A stretch of 64,000 bases of DNA from Dysgonomonas sp. UBA7710 (GCF_002482385.1 NZ_DLFW01000044.1:119749-183748); one strand, 5' to 3'; counted from the stretch's first letter, positions 1 through 10,900 are shown. Program-made: numbers and translations. The notes: a model not told the origin generated them from the letters alone.

Positions 1-1139
1 TCATCGACAAGCCATTCTTCCGGCATCATTTGTTTCCAAAGCCGATACCGCAGGTTCTCGTCAGGCATAGGAAAATACAATATGGACTGGAATCGCCGGA
101 AAAAGGCTTCATCTATATTCTCTTTCAGGTTAGTGGCAAGTATTACCATTCCCGGAAAATCCTCGACCCGCTGCAACAGGTAAGCAACCTCCTGATTGGC
201 ATGACGGTCGTTCGACGTATTAGTGTCGGTACGTTTACCGAAAAGCGCGTCGGCTTCATCAAAAAAGAGTATCCAGTTCTGATGTTCCGCCCTGTCGAAT
301 ATATTAGCGAGGTTCTTTTCCGTTTCGCCTATATATTTAGATACGACCATCGATAAATCGATACGGTAGACATCCATGCCATGCTGCTTGCCTAATAATG
401 AGGCTGTCAGCGTTTTCCCTGTACCGGGTGGACCATAAAACAGGCATCGGTAACCCTGCTTGATTATTTTATCGAGCTGCCAGCGTGAACGGATGGCCTG
501 TTCATTTTGCAGCCAAAGCGATATATCATCCAAATCTTGTTGCAGATTGTATGGCAGCACCAAATCGTCCCATTCCAAAGCTGTGGTTACCCGTTTGGCC
601 GGAAAGCCGGAACTGTAATCGGGGCGATATTTATTGTCATGCAGGATTTTTGCCAGAAATTCGTCTGACACTAACAGACGTCCGCTCAGGAATGGCTCAC
701 CTCTGCCTTGTCCTTCGAGATGAAGGATATTTCTGGTATGAAACCAATGATCCCTTTCAAATAATCTGATAATATCCTGCCGCTTATCCGGATTATCCAC
801 TGACAGTATAAAAGCGGCCGTTTCGCCTGTGGGCAGAAATCCCTGATGTGATGTACCTCTCCATCCGCCCAACTCGGTATATGGCCTGTCTAATTTCTTA
901 TTCTGTAAGAAAAGCGGGTCGAGCGTTTGCGGACTGATATGCGGCATCAATGCGAGTAGTAAGATCGTCTGTTCATCGAATGTCATCTCCTGCCCGTCCA
1001 TAAGGGAAGATAACCAATCGCTTTCGGGGAATGGTATATCCTGGATATGGGTATAGTCGCCCTCCTGTCCTAAGAAGTGGGAGAGGGTGGTGTGGAGGAG
1101 GGAGGAGAAAATATTTACAGAATACTTATGCATTTTCAT
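1..1139 (-). CDS. AAA+ ATPase of the eCIS (Afp15-like), partial
   Basis: ATPase that in eCIS particles (Afp15, Pvc15) acts in the producing cell and is thought to help assembly or cargo loading. About 379 residues are visible; the C-terminus lies beyond the left edge. I read Walker A GPPGTGKT at about residues 236-243, Walker B FFDEADALFG at about 292-301, and a sensor/arginine-finger region FFRRFQ at about 346-351. The first ~200 residues are a divergent N-terminal domain, as in other eCIS ATPases. The start at 1139 is chosen because its ATG overlaps the TGA of the upstream DUF4157 gene (ATGA), which suggests translational coupling; a second in-frame ATG lies at 1133. It is the last visible gene of the operon. 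Family call is firm; the exact role is from family knowledge. Confidence 0.93.
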   Translation of the reverse strand, partial: MKMHKYSVNIFSSLLHTTLSHFLGQEGDYTHIQDIPFPESDWLSSLMDGQEMTFDEQTILLLALMPHISPQTLDPLFLQNKKLDRPYTELGGWRGTSHQGFLPTGETAAFILSVDNPDKRQDIIRLFERDHWFHTRNILHLEGQGRGEPFLSGRLLVSDEFLAKILHDNKYRPDYSSGFPAKRVTTALEWDDLVLPYNLQQDLDDISLWLQNEQAIRSRWQLDKIIKQGYRCLFYGPPGTGKTLTASLLGKQHGMDVYRIDLSMVVSKYIGETEKNLANIFDRAEHQNWILFFDEADALFGKRTDTNTSNDRHANQEVAYLLQRVEDFPGMVILATNLKENIDEAFFRRFQSILYFPMPDENLRYRLWKQMMPEEWLVD

Positions 1140-2485
1140 TGATAAGAAACCTGAAGAGGATATGGATATTCTTCTAGTCGTACTCTATATTCCTTTGGTA
1201 TTATTTCTTTTAGATTAGGAATACCACAAATAGCTCTCGAAAAAAGAGTATAAGCCCAATTTATCACTTTATGATATTTGCTCTCATTTAATTGAGGATA
1301 TGCGTCAATTAATGTAAGAATATGTTGATGCCATATCTTTAAATAATATTCAACATGTTCAAATTTATCACTATCAGATATTCCATCCGGAATTTTACAA
1401 TTACGAGCATCTATTAAACCAAAAATTGCATTTGCTAGATCATTAGCGTTATAATGAAATCTAAGCATTTGATCTATTAATATTTTTAATGATTCTCTTT
1501 CACCATTTTCGGTAACATGGCCAGAACCTTTTTCATGATATGTATATTCAATATGATTTCTTATTTTAATTGCTTTTTCTGCAATAATATCAATATTATT
1601 TCCCCAATTTAAGTAATTCTTATCTAATATAAACTTGCCTACCAATGCGTTGTATTCTTGAATACTATCGAATACTATCTTATTCATCCCAGGTAAAGAA
1701 TCAAGGTTATTTATCCAATATTGTAAATTATGCAAAGCGTCTATATAATTAAAACCAAGAACATTAAACCCTGCAATAAGTTGAAATACACTCATAGCAG
1801 TTATATGATAATTAGAGAGATTTGATGGAGCTTTTACATCTGGCCTATCAAACGAAGCTTCCTCTATTATAGCATCATTAGGATTTTCGGATTCACCAAA
1901 ACGAACTTTTCTTTGAAGTATATTAGTTTTATTTTCTGCAATATTTGAATAATAAAGATTTTGAATTCCATCAGCCTCCTTCTCCAATCCCTCATTATCA
2001 TTTACATTCACTCCCTGCAACTGTGTTGTGGGCTGAACCCGTCCCTGCTTTTGCTGCACCACATGCCATGCCTCATGGGGTAAATGCTGTTCCTGTCCTG
2101 GTGCAATATGTATATCCGTACCCTGTGCATAAGCTAGTGCTTGTAGTTGCGCTGGCTTAGAGGAGTTGTAATGCACCCGCACATCGTCCATACTATAACC
2201 CGAAAGGGATTCGATACCGCTTTTCAGATTATCGGGCATACCTGTCAGGTTTTCAGTTGAGGGCTGAGCAGTCTCAAACTTTCCTTGTAGCAACTCATCC
2301 TCGTTTATCTCTTTACGTTGAGCAATCTCAAACTTTCCTTGCAGAAGTTCGTCTTCATCTATCTCCTGCCGTTGCGCTATCTTGTCCTTATAAGCCTGCA
2401 AAACATCATGCGCCGAAGCCTGCAGTGAGGCTTTCGGCTGCGCGTTATCTGATTTTGTTTCGGGTTGTCTGGAATATGTTTTCAT
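1136..2485 (-). CDS. DUF4157 (eCIS core domain) protein, candidate injected cargo
   Basis: 449 residues. The eCIS core / DUF4157 domain spans about residues 85-172: GYSMDDVRVHYNS, a metallopeptidase-type HEAWH motif at 137-141, and EKEAD at 168-172. This domain is a known marker of eCIS loci and is often fused to toxins. Upstream of it are two 18-residue tandem repeats (36-53 and 54-71). The C-terminal ~250 residues look helical and match no family I know; this is where a toxin would sit. Coding DNA for that half (about 1140-1950) is visibly more AT-rich than the front of the gene, as expected for an exchanged module. The gene lies between tape measure and ATPase, the usual place for cargo. 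The domain assignment is solid; injection and toxicity are inference. Confidence 0.85.
   Translation of the reverse strand: MKTYSRQPETKSDNAQPKASLQASAHDVLQAYKDKIAQRQEIDEDELLQGKFEIAQRKEINEDELLQGKFETAQPSTENLTGMPDNLKSGIESLSGYSMDDVRVHYNSSKPAQLQALAYAQGTDIHIAPGQEQHLPHEAWHVVQQKQGRVQPTTQLQGVNVNDNEGLEKEADGIQNLYYSNIAENKTNILQRKVRFGESENPNDAIIEEASFDRPDVKAPSNLSNYHITAMSVFQLIAGFNVLGFNYIDALHNLQYWINNLDSLPGMNKIVFDSIQEYNALVGKFILDKNYLNWGNNIDIIAEKAIKIRNHIEYTYHEKGSGHVTENGERESLKILIDQMLRFHYNANDLANAIFGLIDARNCKIPDGISDSDKFEHVEYYLKIWHQHILTLIDAYPQLNESKYHKVINWAYTLFSRAICGIPNLKEIIPKEYRVRLEEYPYPLQVSYQ
2273..2380 (-). repeat. 54-bp tandem repeat, two copies, inside the DUF4157 gene
   Basis: Two adjacent 54-bp units encode near-identical 18-residue repeats ending in DELLQGKFE (residues 36-53 and 54-71 of the DUF4157 protein). 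A third, partial start (TAQ) follows. The repeats lie in the acidic, probably unstructured N-terminal leader before the eCIS core domain, a position where packaging signals occur in other eCIS cargo. Confidence 0.85.
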
Positions 2486-2526
2486 ATCAATCGGATTTTA
2501 ATATTATCGTTCTCTCAATTCATTAC

Positions 2527-5373
2527 CTATCTCCATTTTACGATAACAGGCTTCTTCATCCAGGGCATTCTTATCATTCTGAAATTCCATGGTATGCCGT
2601 CTATAAGCATATCGTATGCTTTTTCCTCCACGGTAAGATAATATGAATCTTCTTTTTCTTCAAGCCTGCCATTTCTTCTTAAAAAGGCTTCACGCAGAGT
2701 CATTGGAGATGAATTTTTCAATTTTCCCCAATTTTGTAATACTCCGTTCAGCATGGATGCCACAGCCTCTTTTTCCGGAGAGCTTAGTTCCATCTTTTGG
2801 GGTATAGAATCACCGGTTTCCATGCCTGCAAATAGTTTATTCACCGGAAGTTCTAATTCACCGGCTTCTTCTTTTTCCCAAACAGCATAGTGCAGAAGGA
2901 ATACAGCCTTTAACCGGGCATCTTCGTCTCTAAAATCACCTTTCTCTGTTAATGACAGCATCGAGAAAAGACGAGGTAAGTAAGGAGCCAGTATGACTAC
3001 ACCGGCATTATTAACGTCAATTAAATTATTCTTTTCCATTATATCGTTTTTATAATTAATAAGTTCTGATTGTTCCGTCAGTAGATTATCTGTAGATGCC
3101 AGACTTCCTATTTTTCGTATAAACCGGACTTGTTCACTTTTAGCTAATTTTCTAATCAGAAGATTGATAATATGAGTGACAATCTCTTCTAAGTTCAAGG
3201 ATACTTTTCTTTCAGATATATCTATCAGATATCTGATTACACCTTTCCTATCTACAGAAATATTCAGTTCCGATTCCAGATAATGCAGCAAAGTCTGTAT
3301 GGTGTGCAAAGCCCTGCGGATGAATATAACAAAATCATATTGCCCGGCTAATTCGTTCAGCAATTCTTTATATGTAATGTCACTACCAAAGTATAGTTCC
3401 AAGACCTTCCTGCTTTCAAGAAATTCGGCATCCTTCCTGTTTTTTATTCTTTTCTTATGATTGTCCGGGATATTCAGCTTATAATCAATCTTCAATTCGT
3501 TAAAGACCCTAACCAGATCATACGGGAGTGAAATATTTTCCAACATTTTTTCCTGATAAAAATAGTTAAGCAGATCTTGCACAGTAACATTATAATGCGC
3601 GGCAATCTTATTTAATGTCCTGTCTACAAAATATTTCTTATTGAAAACCTGATTGCGGGAAGCAAGTAACACATCGTAGATAAATTCCCATTTTATCTTA
3701 CTGAACCCACTGCCCGCTCTACCTTCCAAAATATTATTATTCCGCTGCTTGTCTAACATAACTGTATATGGTATAACAAAATGGCTTTCGGCAGGGATAA
3801 TAAGAGAGACAAGATAATGATGCTGTTCTTCGGAAAGCATTTCTGCTGCTTTCCGGCGGTTACCGATATCCGATAATTGAGATATAAGATCTGTCACATC
3901 CATAACATTGGCCAGTTCCCTGCTTTTTATAATATCGCTTACCGACCAGATAGCTGATCCTTTGGAAGAGAATATTTCATTCCCATTTTCCCCTGTCAGA
4001 TATTCTGTCAATAAATCCTGAAAGATCGTATTAAGAGTACTATCGAAAGCTAGCTCACCGATATATGAACATATATATTTCAATATATCTGATATTTCAA
4101 CATTATAATGAGCTGCGACACGGCTTAATACATCCCTGACAAAATATTTCCGGTTAAATAACACTCCTCTGTTTTCAAGTAATATAGGGAAAATTATCTG
4201 CCATTTCAACAAGCGGAATTCACTCCCGGCTCTACCTTGCAATGCTCCATGCTCATGTTGTCGATCCAAAGATTGCGCATATGATATAACAAATCTACTG
4301 TTACCGGGTACGACTACCGGAACCAGACCAAGAATCTGATCTTCTTTCATCTGTTGTAAAAACCGCCGGCAACTCTCCGGATTGGTTAATGTTACCAACA
4401 ATATATTCAGGGTATCTTCACTTAAAACATTCTCCCCGTTATTGTATAACTCCGATGATACCAACCGGTATAGCCTGCCTGTATCCGTCAGCAATTTTTC
4501 TATATTCTTTTCCGAAAGTTCTTTCCTCAACTGATCCAGAATCAGGAATAATCCGGATGGCATCGATTGTTTTGTCTCCGATGTATCCAGCCCGGATACG
4601 ATAACCGTAAGAAGATAATCATATGAAAGAATGAAGCGGGCGGCTAACTGCACGATAGTAGATATTATAAAACTTTTCTTATTGAAATAAGAACTGCGGT
4701 TTGTCAGCAGATAAGCATAAACGACCAGCCATACAGCATTTCTATGACCCGATTCATGCAGAACGGGATTTTCCAATACACGGTATTTAACTTTAAGCAG
4801 GTTTATATAAGAACATATAAATACACTCTCACCGGGAGCTAATAACCTTACGCCTTGTTCCAGTCCCGGATCATTCAACTGATAGACCAAACGCTCCTGC
4901 AGACTTGTATAATGTCCATAGGTCTGCAAAAAGGCTTTCAATCGCTTACCCTCATTTCGCAAAACAGTAAGGAACAAATGATTTATATCTCTGTATTTAT
5001 TTTCTATATTCCATGCCAATGAACCATGAAGAAGAAACTTGCATAATATATCGAAAAGATAGTCTTTTTCCGCCTGAGATGACACTTCCGTCTGGCGGGG
5101 ATTATGCAGCATCTGAATCAAAGCTTCTTCCATCCTTTCTTCCAGAATACGTGGAAAATATTCTTCGAACTTATCCTCCTCTATACTCCCCAAATCTATG
5201 TTGAGTTTATTTATATGAACTACAGTATCTTTTACATCATATTTTACTAACAGCCTATCGGCAATCTTCTCAAAATTAACAGCAAAAAATGTGTCCCATC
5301 CGGCATATAGAGAACGGGCGAATGCTTCATTCTCCATTCGGAAATCAAATGCTATTGTGCCAATGGTGTTCAT
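2527..5373 (-). CDS. eCIS tape measure protein (Afp14-like)
   Basis: 948 residues. Contractile injection system tape-measure proteins set particle length and sit inside the tube with the cargo. The N-terminus has the family signature (INKLNIDLGSIE at about 54-65, then an amphipathic helix with EERMEEAL). Three divergent internal repeats are visible, at about 176-260, 350-440 and 522-606; repeats two and three share GRAGS, an FNRKYF/FNKKYF element and AAHYNV. The C-terminal 170 residues end in the family-typical block with IPWNF, MPWMKKP and KW. It follows the Afp12-like gene after 4 bp. Being much shorter than phage tape measures is normal for Bacteroidota eCIS. Confidence in the call is high. 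Confidence 0.9.
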   Translation of the reverse strand: MNTIGTIAFDFRMENEAFARSLYAGWDTFFAVNFEKIADRLLVKYDVKDTVVHINKLNIDLGSIEEDKFEEYFPRILEERMEEALIQMLHNPRQTEVSSQAEKDYLFDILCKFLLHGSLAWNIENKYRDINHLFLTVLRNEGKRLKAFLQTYGHYTSLQERLVYQLNDPGLEQGVRLLAPGESVFICSYINLLKVKYRVLENPVLHESGHRNAVWLVVYAYLLTNRSSYFNKKSFIISTIVQLAARFILSYDYLLTVIVSGLDTSETKQSMPSGLFLILDQLRKELSEKNIEKLLTDTGRLYRLVSSELYNNGENVLSEDTLNILLVTLTNPESCRRFLQQMKEDQILGLVPVVVPGNSRFVISYAQSLDRQHEHGALQGRAGSEFRLLKWQIIFPILLENRGVLFNRKYFVRDVLSRVAAHYNVEISDILKYICSYIGELAFDSTLNTIFQDLLTEYLTGENGNEIFSSKGSAIWSVSDIIKSRELANVMDVTDLISQLSDIGNRRKAAEMLSEEQHHYLVSLIIPAESHFVIPYTVMLDKQRNNNILEGRAGSGFSKIKWEFIYDVLLASRNQVFNKKYFVDRTLNKIAAHYNVTVQDLLNYFYQEKMLENISLPYDLVRVFNELKIDYKLNIPDNHKKRIKNRKDAEFLESRKVLELYFGSDITYKELLNELAGQYDFVIFIRRALHTIQTLLHYLESELNISVDRKGVIRYLIDISERKVSLNLEEIVTHIINLLIRKLAKSEQVRFIRKIGSLASTDNLLTEQSELINYKNDIMEKNNLIDVNNAGVVILAPYLPRLFSMLSLTEKGDFRDEDARLKAVFLLHYAVWEKEEAGELELPVNKLFAGMETGDSIPQKMELSSPEKEAVASMLNGVLQNWGKLKNSSPMTLREAFLRRNGRLEEKEDSYYLTVEEKAYDMLIDGIPWNFRMIRMPWMKKPVIVKWR

Positions 5374-5377
5374 GTTT

Positions 5378-7213
5378 TTACTTTTTACTAAGAATACTCT
5401 TTATAGCCCTCGAAAACTGCAATATCCCCGGTTGGTTTCTATCGGCCATTGCTTTTCTCCATCGATAATATGATTTCTCAAACTTATATATCTTACGGGC
5501 TGCAAACCATACGAACTCAGCTTGTATATGCGCCGGAAGACGAGTCTTTAACAGCTCCTCATATTTCTTTTTTTTATAAATGCTCTTTGTCCAGCGAGGA
5601 ATAACGATAGTCAACTTATTATAATCGGAAGCGTCCGCCATACCATCATTTAACAGGATATGTTCTATCAGATAGAAAGTCTGACTTTTTATATTCAAAT
5701 GCTTTATAAACTGACAAAAAAGATTCGCGGCTTTCTCCAGTGCTTCTTTTTCATAAAAGCGGCTGATAATAAACCAATCATTCTTTTTGGGTACCTTAAA
5801 AACTAATAAATAGCCTTTTTCATGCTGATATATCAGCTTATAGTTATCTATATTAGCACCATATATAAGAAATGCTTCATAAAGAAGATTATGCCATAAG
5901 ATACTTATCCGCATAGATAATTCTTTATAGTCTTCTTCTTTGTACTGTATATCCTGCTTCTGAACCTTTTCCGGCCCATTATCCGAAGCTTCCTCAACAA
6001 TATTCACACTCAACTTGTATTTATGTTTCGTAAAGAATATCCGGTCTTCGAGTAACTGTAGGCCATATTGTGCAAAATAATTGGACAAAGGAATTTCCTT
6101 CTCCGCCTTATATCCCAGCATTGCCGCAATAGTCTGCCTGAGACCGGAAATACTGCCGGATTCATCAAATATATTGAATGACCGGAAACGGTTTCTGTTC
6201 AGCCCGGGAAAGGCGGATATAATATCAGCGCGTTTCTCATTTTGAGATGGCAAGTCCGAGTCATTAAAGATCTTTCGGGTATCTTCTCCATAGACCGAAT
6301 CCAAAGTGTCAAAAAAACGGGATTTCTGAGTATGCCAAAACAGATTAGAATGTATATTGCTTGTTTCTCTACGTTTCTCATCCACAATCTTTTCTATATC
6401 CCTGATATTGACCGGCAAAGTTTTTTTACCGGGTATCCTCTTCGATAGATCGAGTAATATCCTGATATCTTTAGCCTGATTCTCCGCATCGGCCAGCAGA
6501 TAATCGAATATAAGAAGGTAAGCCTTAAGTTGGTAAACCTTTGCCTGATACTCCTCTGTTACCCCTCCTGATAAGCCCCTCTCACTGATGCCGTAACATT
6601 CGGGAAAATGATTCTGTATGGAATAATAGCTTTGGGATATTTTCGGACAATGGGTACCTGCCTGATCTATTATCAAAGTTTTGGGATGGTTATCCAATTC
6701 ATCAGACTCTAAGTTTCCGATATGATCTACAATTGCTATTTCACCGAGATTCTCACATAAATTTCTGTTATTATGGTAAAGTATTTCCACATCTCTTCTG
6801 GCTTGCTCGTCATCGGCACCTGTAACCAATTGGACCTCTATATGATAAAGCATATTTTCATTCAGGGAGACTTTACATACTTCAACTTCTGAAATATTCC
6901 CGGTTATCAATCGCTCATAATCTGAAATTGTTACAATACTATCTCTGAAAATATATCCGGAAGATAAAAATCCTTTTCTGTGATATGCCGCTTCTTTCCT
7001 CTCTTCTATATTCAAATAGCTCTCGAAAGGAAATTGAAATTTATAATGTAATTCGTACAATGCGTAATTGAATATGTCGGCAATAGTTACACCGGGATCA
7101 TGGACGTTGAAATCAGTCCAGACATTACCGCTCAGGCGCTGGACCGAATCTAATGTCCGGCTTTGCAACACCTTATAGTAATTAGCATTCTTATCCCGTC
7201 TTTCTATGAACAT
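5378..7213 (-). CDS. eCIS baseplate wedge protein (Afp12-like)
   Basis: 611 residues. Residues 33-49 (WTDFNVHDPGVTIADIF) are the signature shared by baseplate J-type wedge proteins and Afp12 homologues. The stretch YQLKAYLLIFDYLLA in the middle third and LIEHILL near residue 515 also recur in Afp12-like proteins. No signal peptide or membrane segment. It likely joins with the Afp11-like protein to form the wedge ring that couples baseplate to sheath. Three bp separate it from the preceding gene and 4 bp from the tape measure gene. It diverges from Afp12 in length, so the call rests on motif plus position. Confidence 0.8.
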   Translation of the reverse strand: MFIERRDKNANYYKVLQSRTLDSVQRLSGNVWTDFNVHDPGVTIADIFNYALYELHYKFQFPFESYLNIEERKEAAYHRKGFLSSGYIFRDSIVTISDYERLITGNISEVEVCKVSLNENMLYHIEVQLVTGADDEQARRDVEILYHNNRNLCENLGEIAIVDHIGNLESDELDNHPKTLIIDQAGTHCPKISQSYYSIQNHFPECYGISERGLSGGVTEEYQAKVYQLKAYLLIFDYLLADAENQAKDIRILLDLSKRIPGKKTLPVNIRDIEKIVDEKRRETSNIHSNLFWHTQKSRFFDTLDSVYGEDTRKIFNDSDLPSQNEKRADIISAFPGLNRNRFRSFNIFDESGSISGLRQTIAAMLGYKAEKEIPLSNYFAQYGLQLLEDRIFFTKHKYKLSVNIVEEASDNGPEKVQKQDIQYKEEDYKELSMRISILWHNLLYEAFLIYGANIDNYKLIYQHEKGYLLVFKVPKKNDWFIISRFYEKEALEKAANLFCQFIKHLNIKSQTFYLIEHILLNDGMADASDYNKLTIVIPRWTKSIYKKKKYEELLKTRLPAHIQAEFVWFAARKIYKFEKSYYRWRKAMADRNQPGILQFSRAIKSILSKK

Positions 7214-7216
7214 AAT

Positions 7217-7942
7217 TTATATGTTTTCCATTAAAGGATTATCCCAGAGGCTACTTATCTGATAATAAATCTGAATATCGTCTCCATAGTAAAATATACA
7301 TTTCACCTGTAACTTACTTTTTAACTCATTCCTTACCCATCTGATATTTAACTTGTTACCAAATACACCATAATGAGATCTGATTTTCCTGATCTTCGGT
7401 TTATCCCCGAAACAATGAGTGGCCATTGCCACCAGTATGGCATGTTTGCCTGTATGCTTTCTTCCGCTGGCCGCAACAACTTCCAACGCGCATACACCTT
7501 CCAGTTCTTCCGTAATGTCATGCCACTTGCCATCGGCAGGGACATGTCCCTGAGCAAAAGTACCCTTCCTCCCTGGAATATTGACCATCCCATTCAGGCA
7601 TATATCTTTTTCCTTGCAACCGATCTCTACTCCTCCATTTGTATTGAGAATGATAAGAGGCGCAGAAGAATCTTCTCCATAACGGCATATTTTTAACTCG
7701 CCCGATTTTCCGACAGACAATTCCCACTCGGGCTTAGGATCGCCGGATTCTCTGAATACAGACATGACGACCCTCTTTTCTCCAACTAAAGGGGACAGTT
7801 CGATTCCTGTTTCCGGACTTTTGGAGAATCCATCGTCAAGAATGTTCAGGGTAGAGTCTATAAGATTTTCAAAATCCCTTTCAGTAGGTTTTTGCCCGTT
7901 ACTGAAACTCTTTTTGAGCGTCTGTCTGTTTCTTCTGGCCAT
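7217..7942 (-). CDS. conserved eCIS-associated protein of unknown role (possible fibre or adaptor)
   Basis: 241 residues. The N-terminus is basic (MARRNRQTLKKSF), followed by a PTERDFENLIDSTLN block that resembles the start of fibre- or trimerisation-type proteins. The second half contains DGKWHDITEEL and a beta-rich domain to the C-terminus (IYYQISSLWDNPLM). No signal peptide, no membrane segment. It lies between the Afp11-like and Afp12-like baseplate genes (8 and 3 bp gaps), where Afp carries no gene. No separate Afp13-type fibre gene is seen in the window, so this is the best candidate for a receptor-binding or adaptor part. That role is inference; the gene itself is well supported by context. 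Confidence 0.65.
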   Translation of the reverse strand: MARRNRQTLKKSFSNGQKPTERDFENLIDSTLNILDDGFSKSPETGIELSPLVGEKRVVMSVFRESGDPKPEWELSVGKSGELKICRYGEDSSAPLIILNTNGGVEIGCKEKDICLNGMVNIPGRKGTFAQGHVPADGKWHDITEELEGVCALEVVAASGRKHTGKHAILVAMATHCFGDKPKIRKIRSHYGVFGNKLNIRWVRNELKSKLQVKCIFYYGDDIQIYYQISSLWDNPLMENI

Positions 7943-7950
7943 ATATTATC

Positions 7951-10900
7951 CTATACTCCGATTATAAATGTTTTATTTATCGACATATCATTTATTCCAA
8001 AGTCCGGCAATATCCCCGACCCTATTATATGACTCTCTGCCGGAACGAATATCACATGGGGGTATTGGGGAACAATCATGTCATTACCCCTCCCATATTC
8101 GTATAAACTATAAGATTCATCTTTATTTGCTATCCTTATTATTGATAACCTGTTTATACTTTTTATAAAATCCAGGGCTTCAATATTGTCATGCATTTTT
8201 TTCATATTGATTGAATAACCGAATACCGGCAGTTTCTTTTTTGTCTGCCACGGAGCTATCATATCGTTTAAAACCCCACTCAACATTGTCTGGGAAATAG
8301 CTTGTGAATAATCTTCGTAAAATGAAATATCACACCTCACCATCAGCTCTTCATAGACAGGATTTATTACATCAATACCTTTTACATATGCAGAAGTATG
8401 ACGCAACATATACTCCTCAATCTTAAGCATAAAATATGACGGGGTCAACGGCATATATATTCTGTTATCATATTTTTCGATTTTTGGGATCACAACCAGT
8501 GTGACCATGCCTTTCCGGTTTTGTTTACAGTCAAAATCGGGGAGACACTTAACTTTAGCAATATCAGGAAAGGACTGTAACACAATCCGCTCGTAGTCTC
8601 TTGCCGTAACGGCCTTTCCACGATGGGTAATATATTCCGATATGCGGATTTGCATATCTGTCTCATTCTCTCCATCTCTGCCACTATAAAAAGAAGATAT
8701 TTGCTGAAAGGATTTTATCCCCGGCAGTTTTATATCGGGAACCAACTCATACTCCTTATTTTCATAACCATCTATGTCCGACTTGTCAGCCAGATCTGCA
8801 TCTAACTCCAGTTTGACTACATTAATATGGATTGCCTTAATCTCTGATATATTTTCTTCATACCTCTTTATGCCGGCTCTCAACCATAGCAGGTGATCTG
8901 CATCGAGTAAAGAATCATCTACCTTATCCGGCAATCGTATCTTTATATGCCCGGAAGCAAGCATATTTTGTGTGTGGTCTGACAATACCGTATTCGGAGA
9001 GACTTTGTGCCAGTTATATCCATTACCCCAATACCACACAATCCGGGGGATATTCTCCGTCGTACATTCTTTGCTGTCAGGCAAAAATTCAAAAAAGATT
9101 GTGAGTATCTCTCCTCCCTTTACATTCCTGAAGGATAACAATATATTCGCATCGGTGTCCAGTTTATAAACAAAGGGTACAGAACGGCTCTCTCCATCCG
9201 GCAACGCAGATATATACCCTAAAGGATAAAGCTGAAAAACATCCGTCTCATTGGTAGCCTTATGCTTTCTGAGATCGATCACATCCCGGGAATGATAATC
9301 CATCGTTATTTTCTCGATCAGTGGATTTACAGGTGGATTTACCGCTTCTTGCTTCTTCTTGCGAAAAGTATTTTTTATCATCTGTTCAGTGAACAAGTGC
9401 CTGTATTGCTTTTCACCAAAGCCAAACGATGGTTCATCCATTACAAAACGGATAAAACCCGACCTTGATTTTATATCATAGTCATATTCCTCTTCTGCAG
9501 AGAGAGATACAGGCATTCGTTGAATGTCAATATCTGACAATATATTTTCCTGCGATAACTCAACATCAGGTAAAGGATTCCCAACTAAATCTTTCTTTAC
9601 GCTCGAAAAAAGATAAAATGGCTTTGTCTCCGGAGTTCCAGACCATTTATAGTCGGCAAGATAATCGGCCTTCAACCTGAAAGAGCAGTTGCCGATTTTA
9701 TCATTATAAGCTCTGTAATAGCCATATAACCCTTTCTCATCGTCCGGTAGCTGTTGCCAGTTTATATGTAAATTCACCGTCTGTACATCTTTCCGGCTCA
9801 TCTCATAATTCCCCAATACAAACCATGCTCCCCGCTCCGTATTCACCCCAAACGGCATAAAAGGCTTCGAGTTATCTACACGCCCCAGTTCGTTATAAAT
9901 CAAAACGTTGCTTATGCCCTCTACCGAAGTCTCTATTATAATCTTATCCAATAAAAAATTCTCCAGCCACGAGTAAGGATAAAGCCATGCATCGAAATTG
10001 GGATATATCCTCAACGCAGGAAATATTGATTGAAAATGATGAATTTCCTCCTCACATTCTTTTGTCGCAGGGAAATCTTCTGACAAGATAAATTTCAAGA
10101 TCAGGTTCCTGTCATCTTTCTTCACCGTATAGTCTGCTATCTCCAGCCACCCGGCAGCGGTACTGACAGTCACGTAAAACAAATTATTGAATAACTCAAA
10201 TATTATTTTCTCTTTTGTCCAACCTTCGATATTTAGTCTCAGACTCTTAACGATATCCTCCAGTTGTTTTGTCCATTTTTCATCTTCAGGGCTGAATGTT
10301 ACAGTCACACATCTTTTACCCTCCCTGAGCAATAAGGGAGGGCCTGAAATTATTAAACCTAACGCTTTGGAATATATGGGATTCCTGTCATCCCCGAACA
10401 TCATTTTCCGTGGCGACTTATCATTCAACAAGTCTTTAATCTTTACTGAAGTTATGAAATTCAGATGTGCTGCGGGTAAGATGTTCTTATTTCTTTCAAA
10501 GTACAATGAATAGGCATTGGCAAGTTCGATATTCTGTACTTCCAGATCTTCTGTCAGCCGATAGGTGAACAATGCCTTATCATTACTCTTAAAACTAAAG
10601 GCCGTTCCCTTTTTCAAAATCACGGGAATGGGACTATCCTTTAAAAAGGACAACCAGACTTTATCCGGTATGGTAGGTAAGGGCACAACGCCCAAAAATT
10701 CATTCAGATACCATTGGGCAAGATTATTCCATCTGTCATTAAAAAGCCCGGTGGTTCCGTGTAGCTGTTCCAAAAAGGCATAAAGCAGGGCTTGTGAAGG
10801 TTCCATATTACCATCGGCAAAACTGCTATCTGAGCTGGCTAATAGCTTTATTTCATTCAATAATTCATCAAAATAACCGGCATGTATGTTCTGAGAATCA

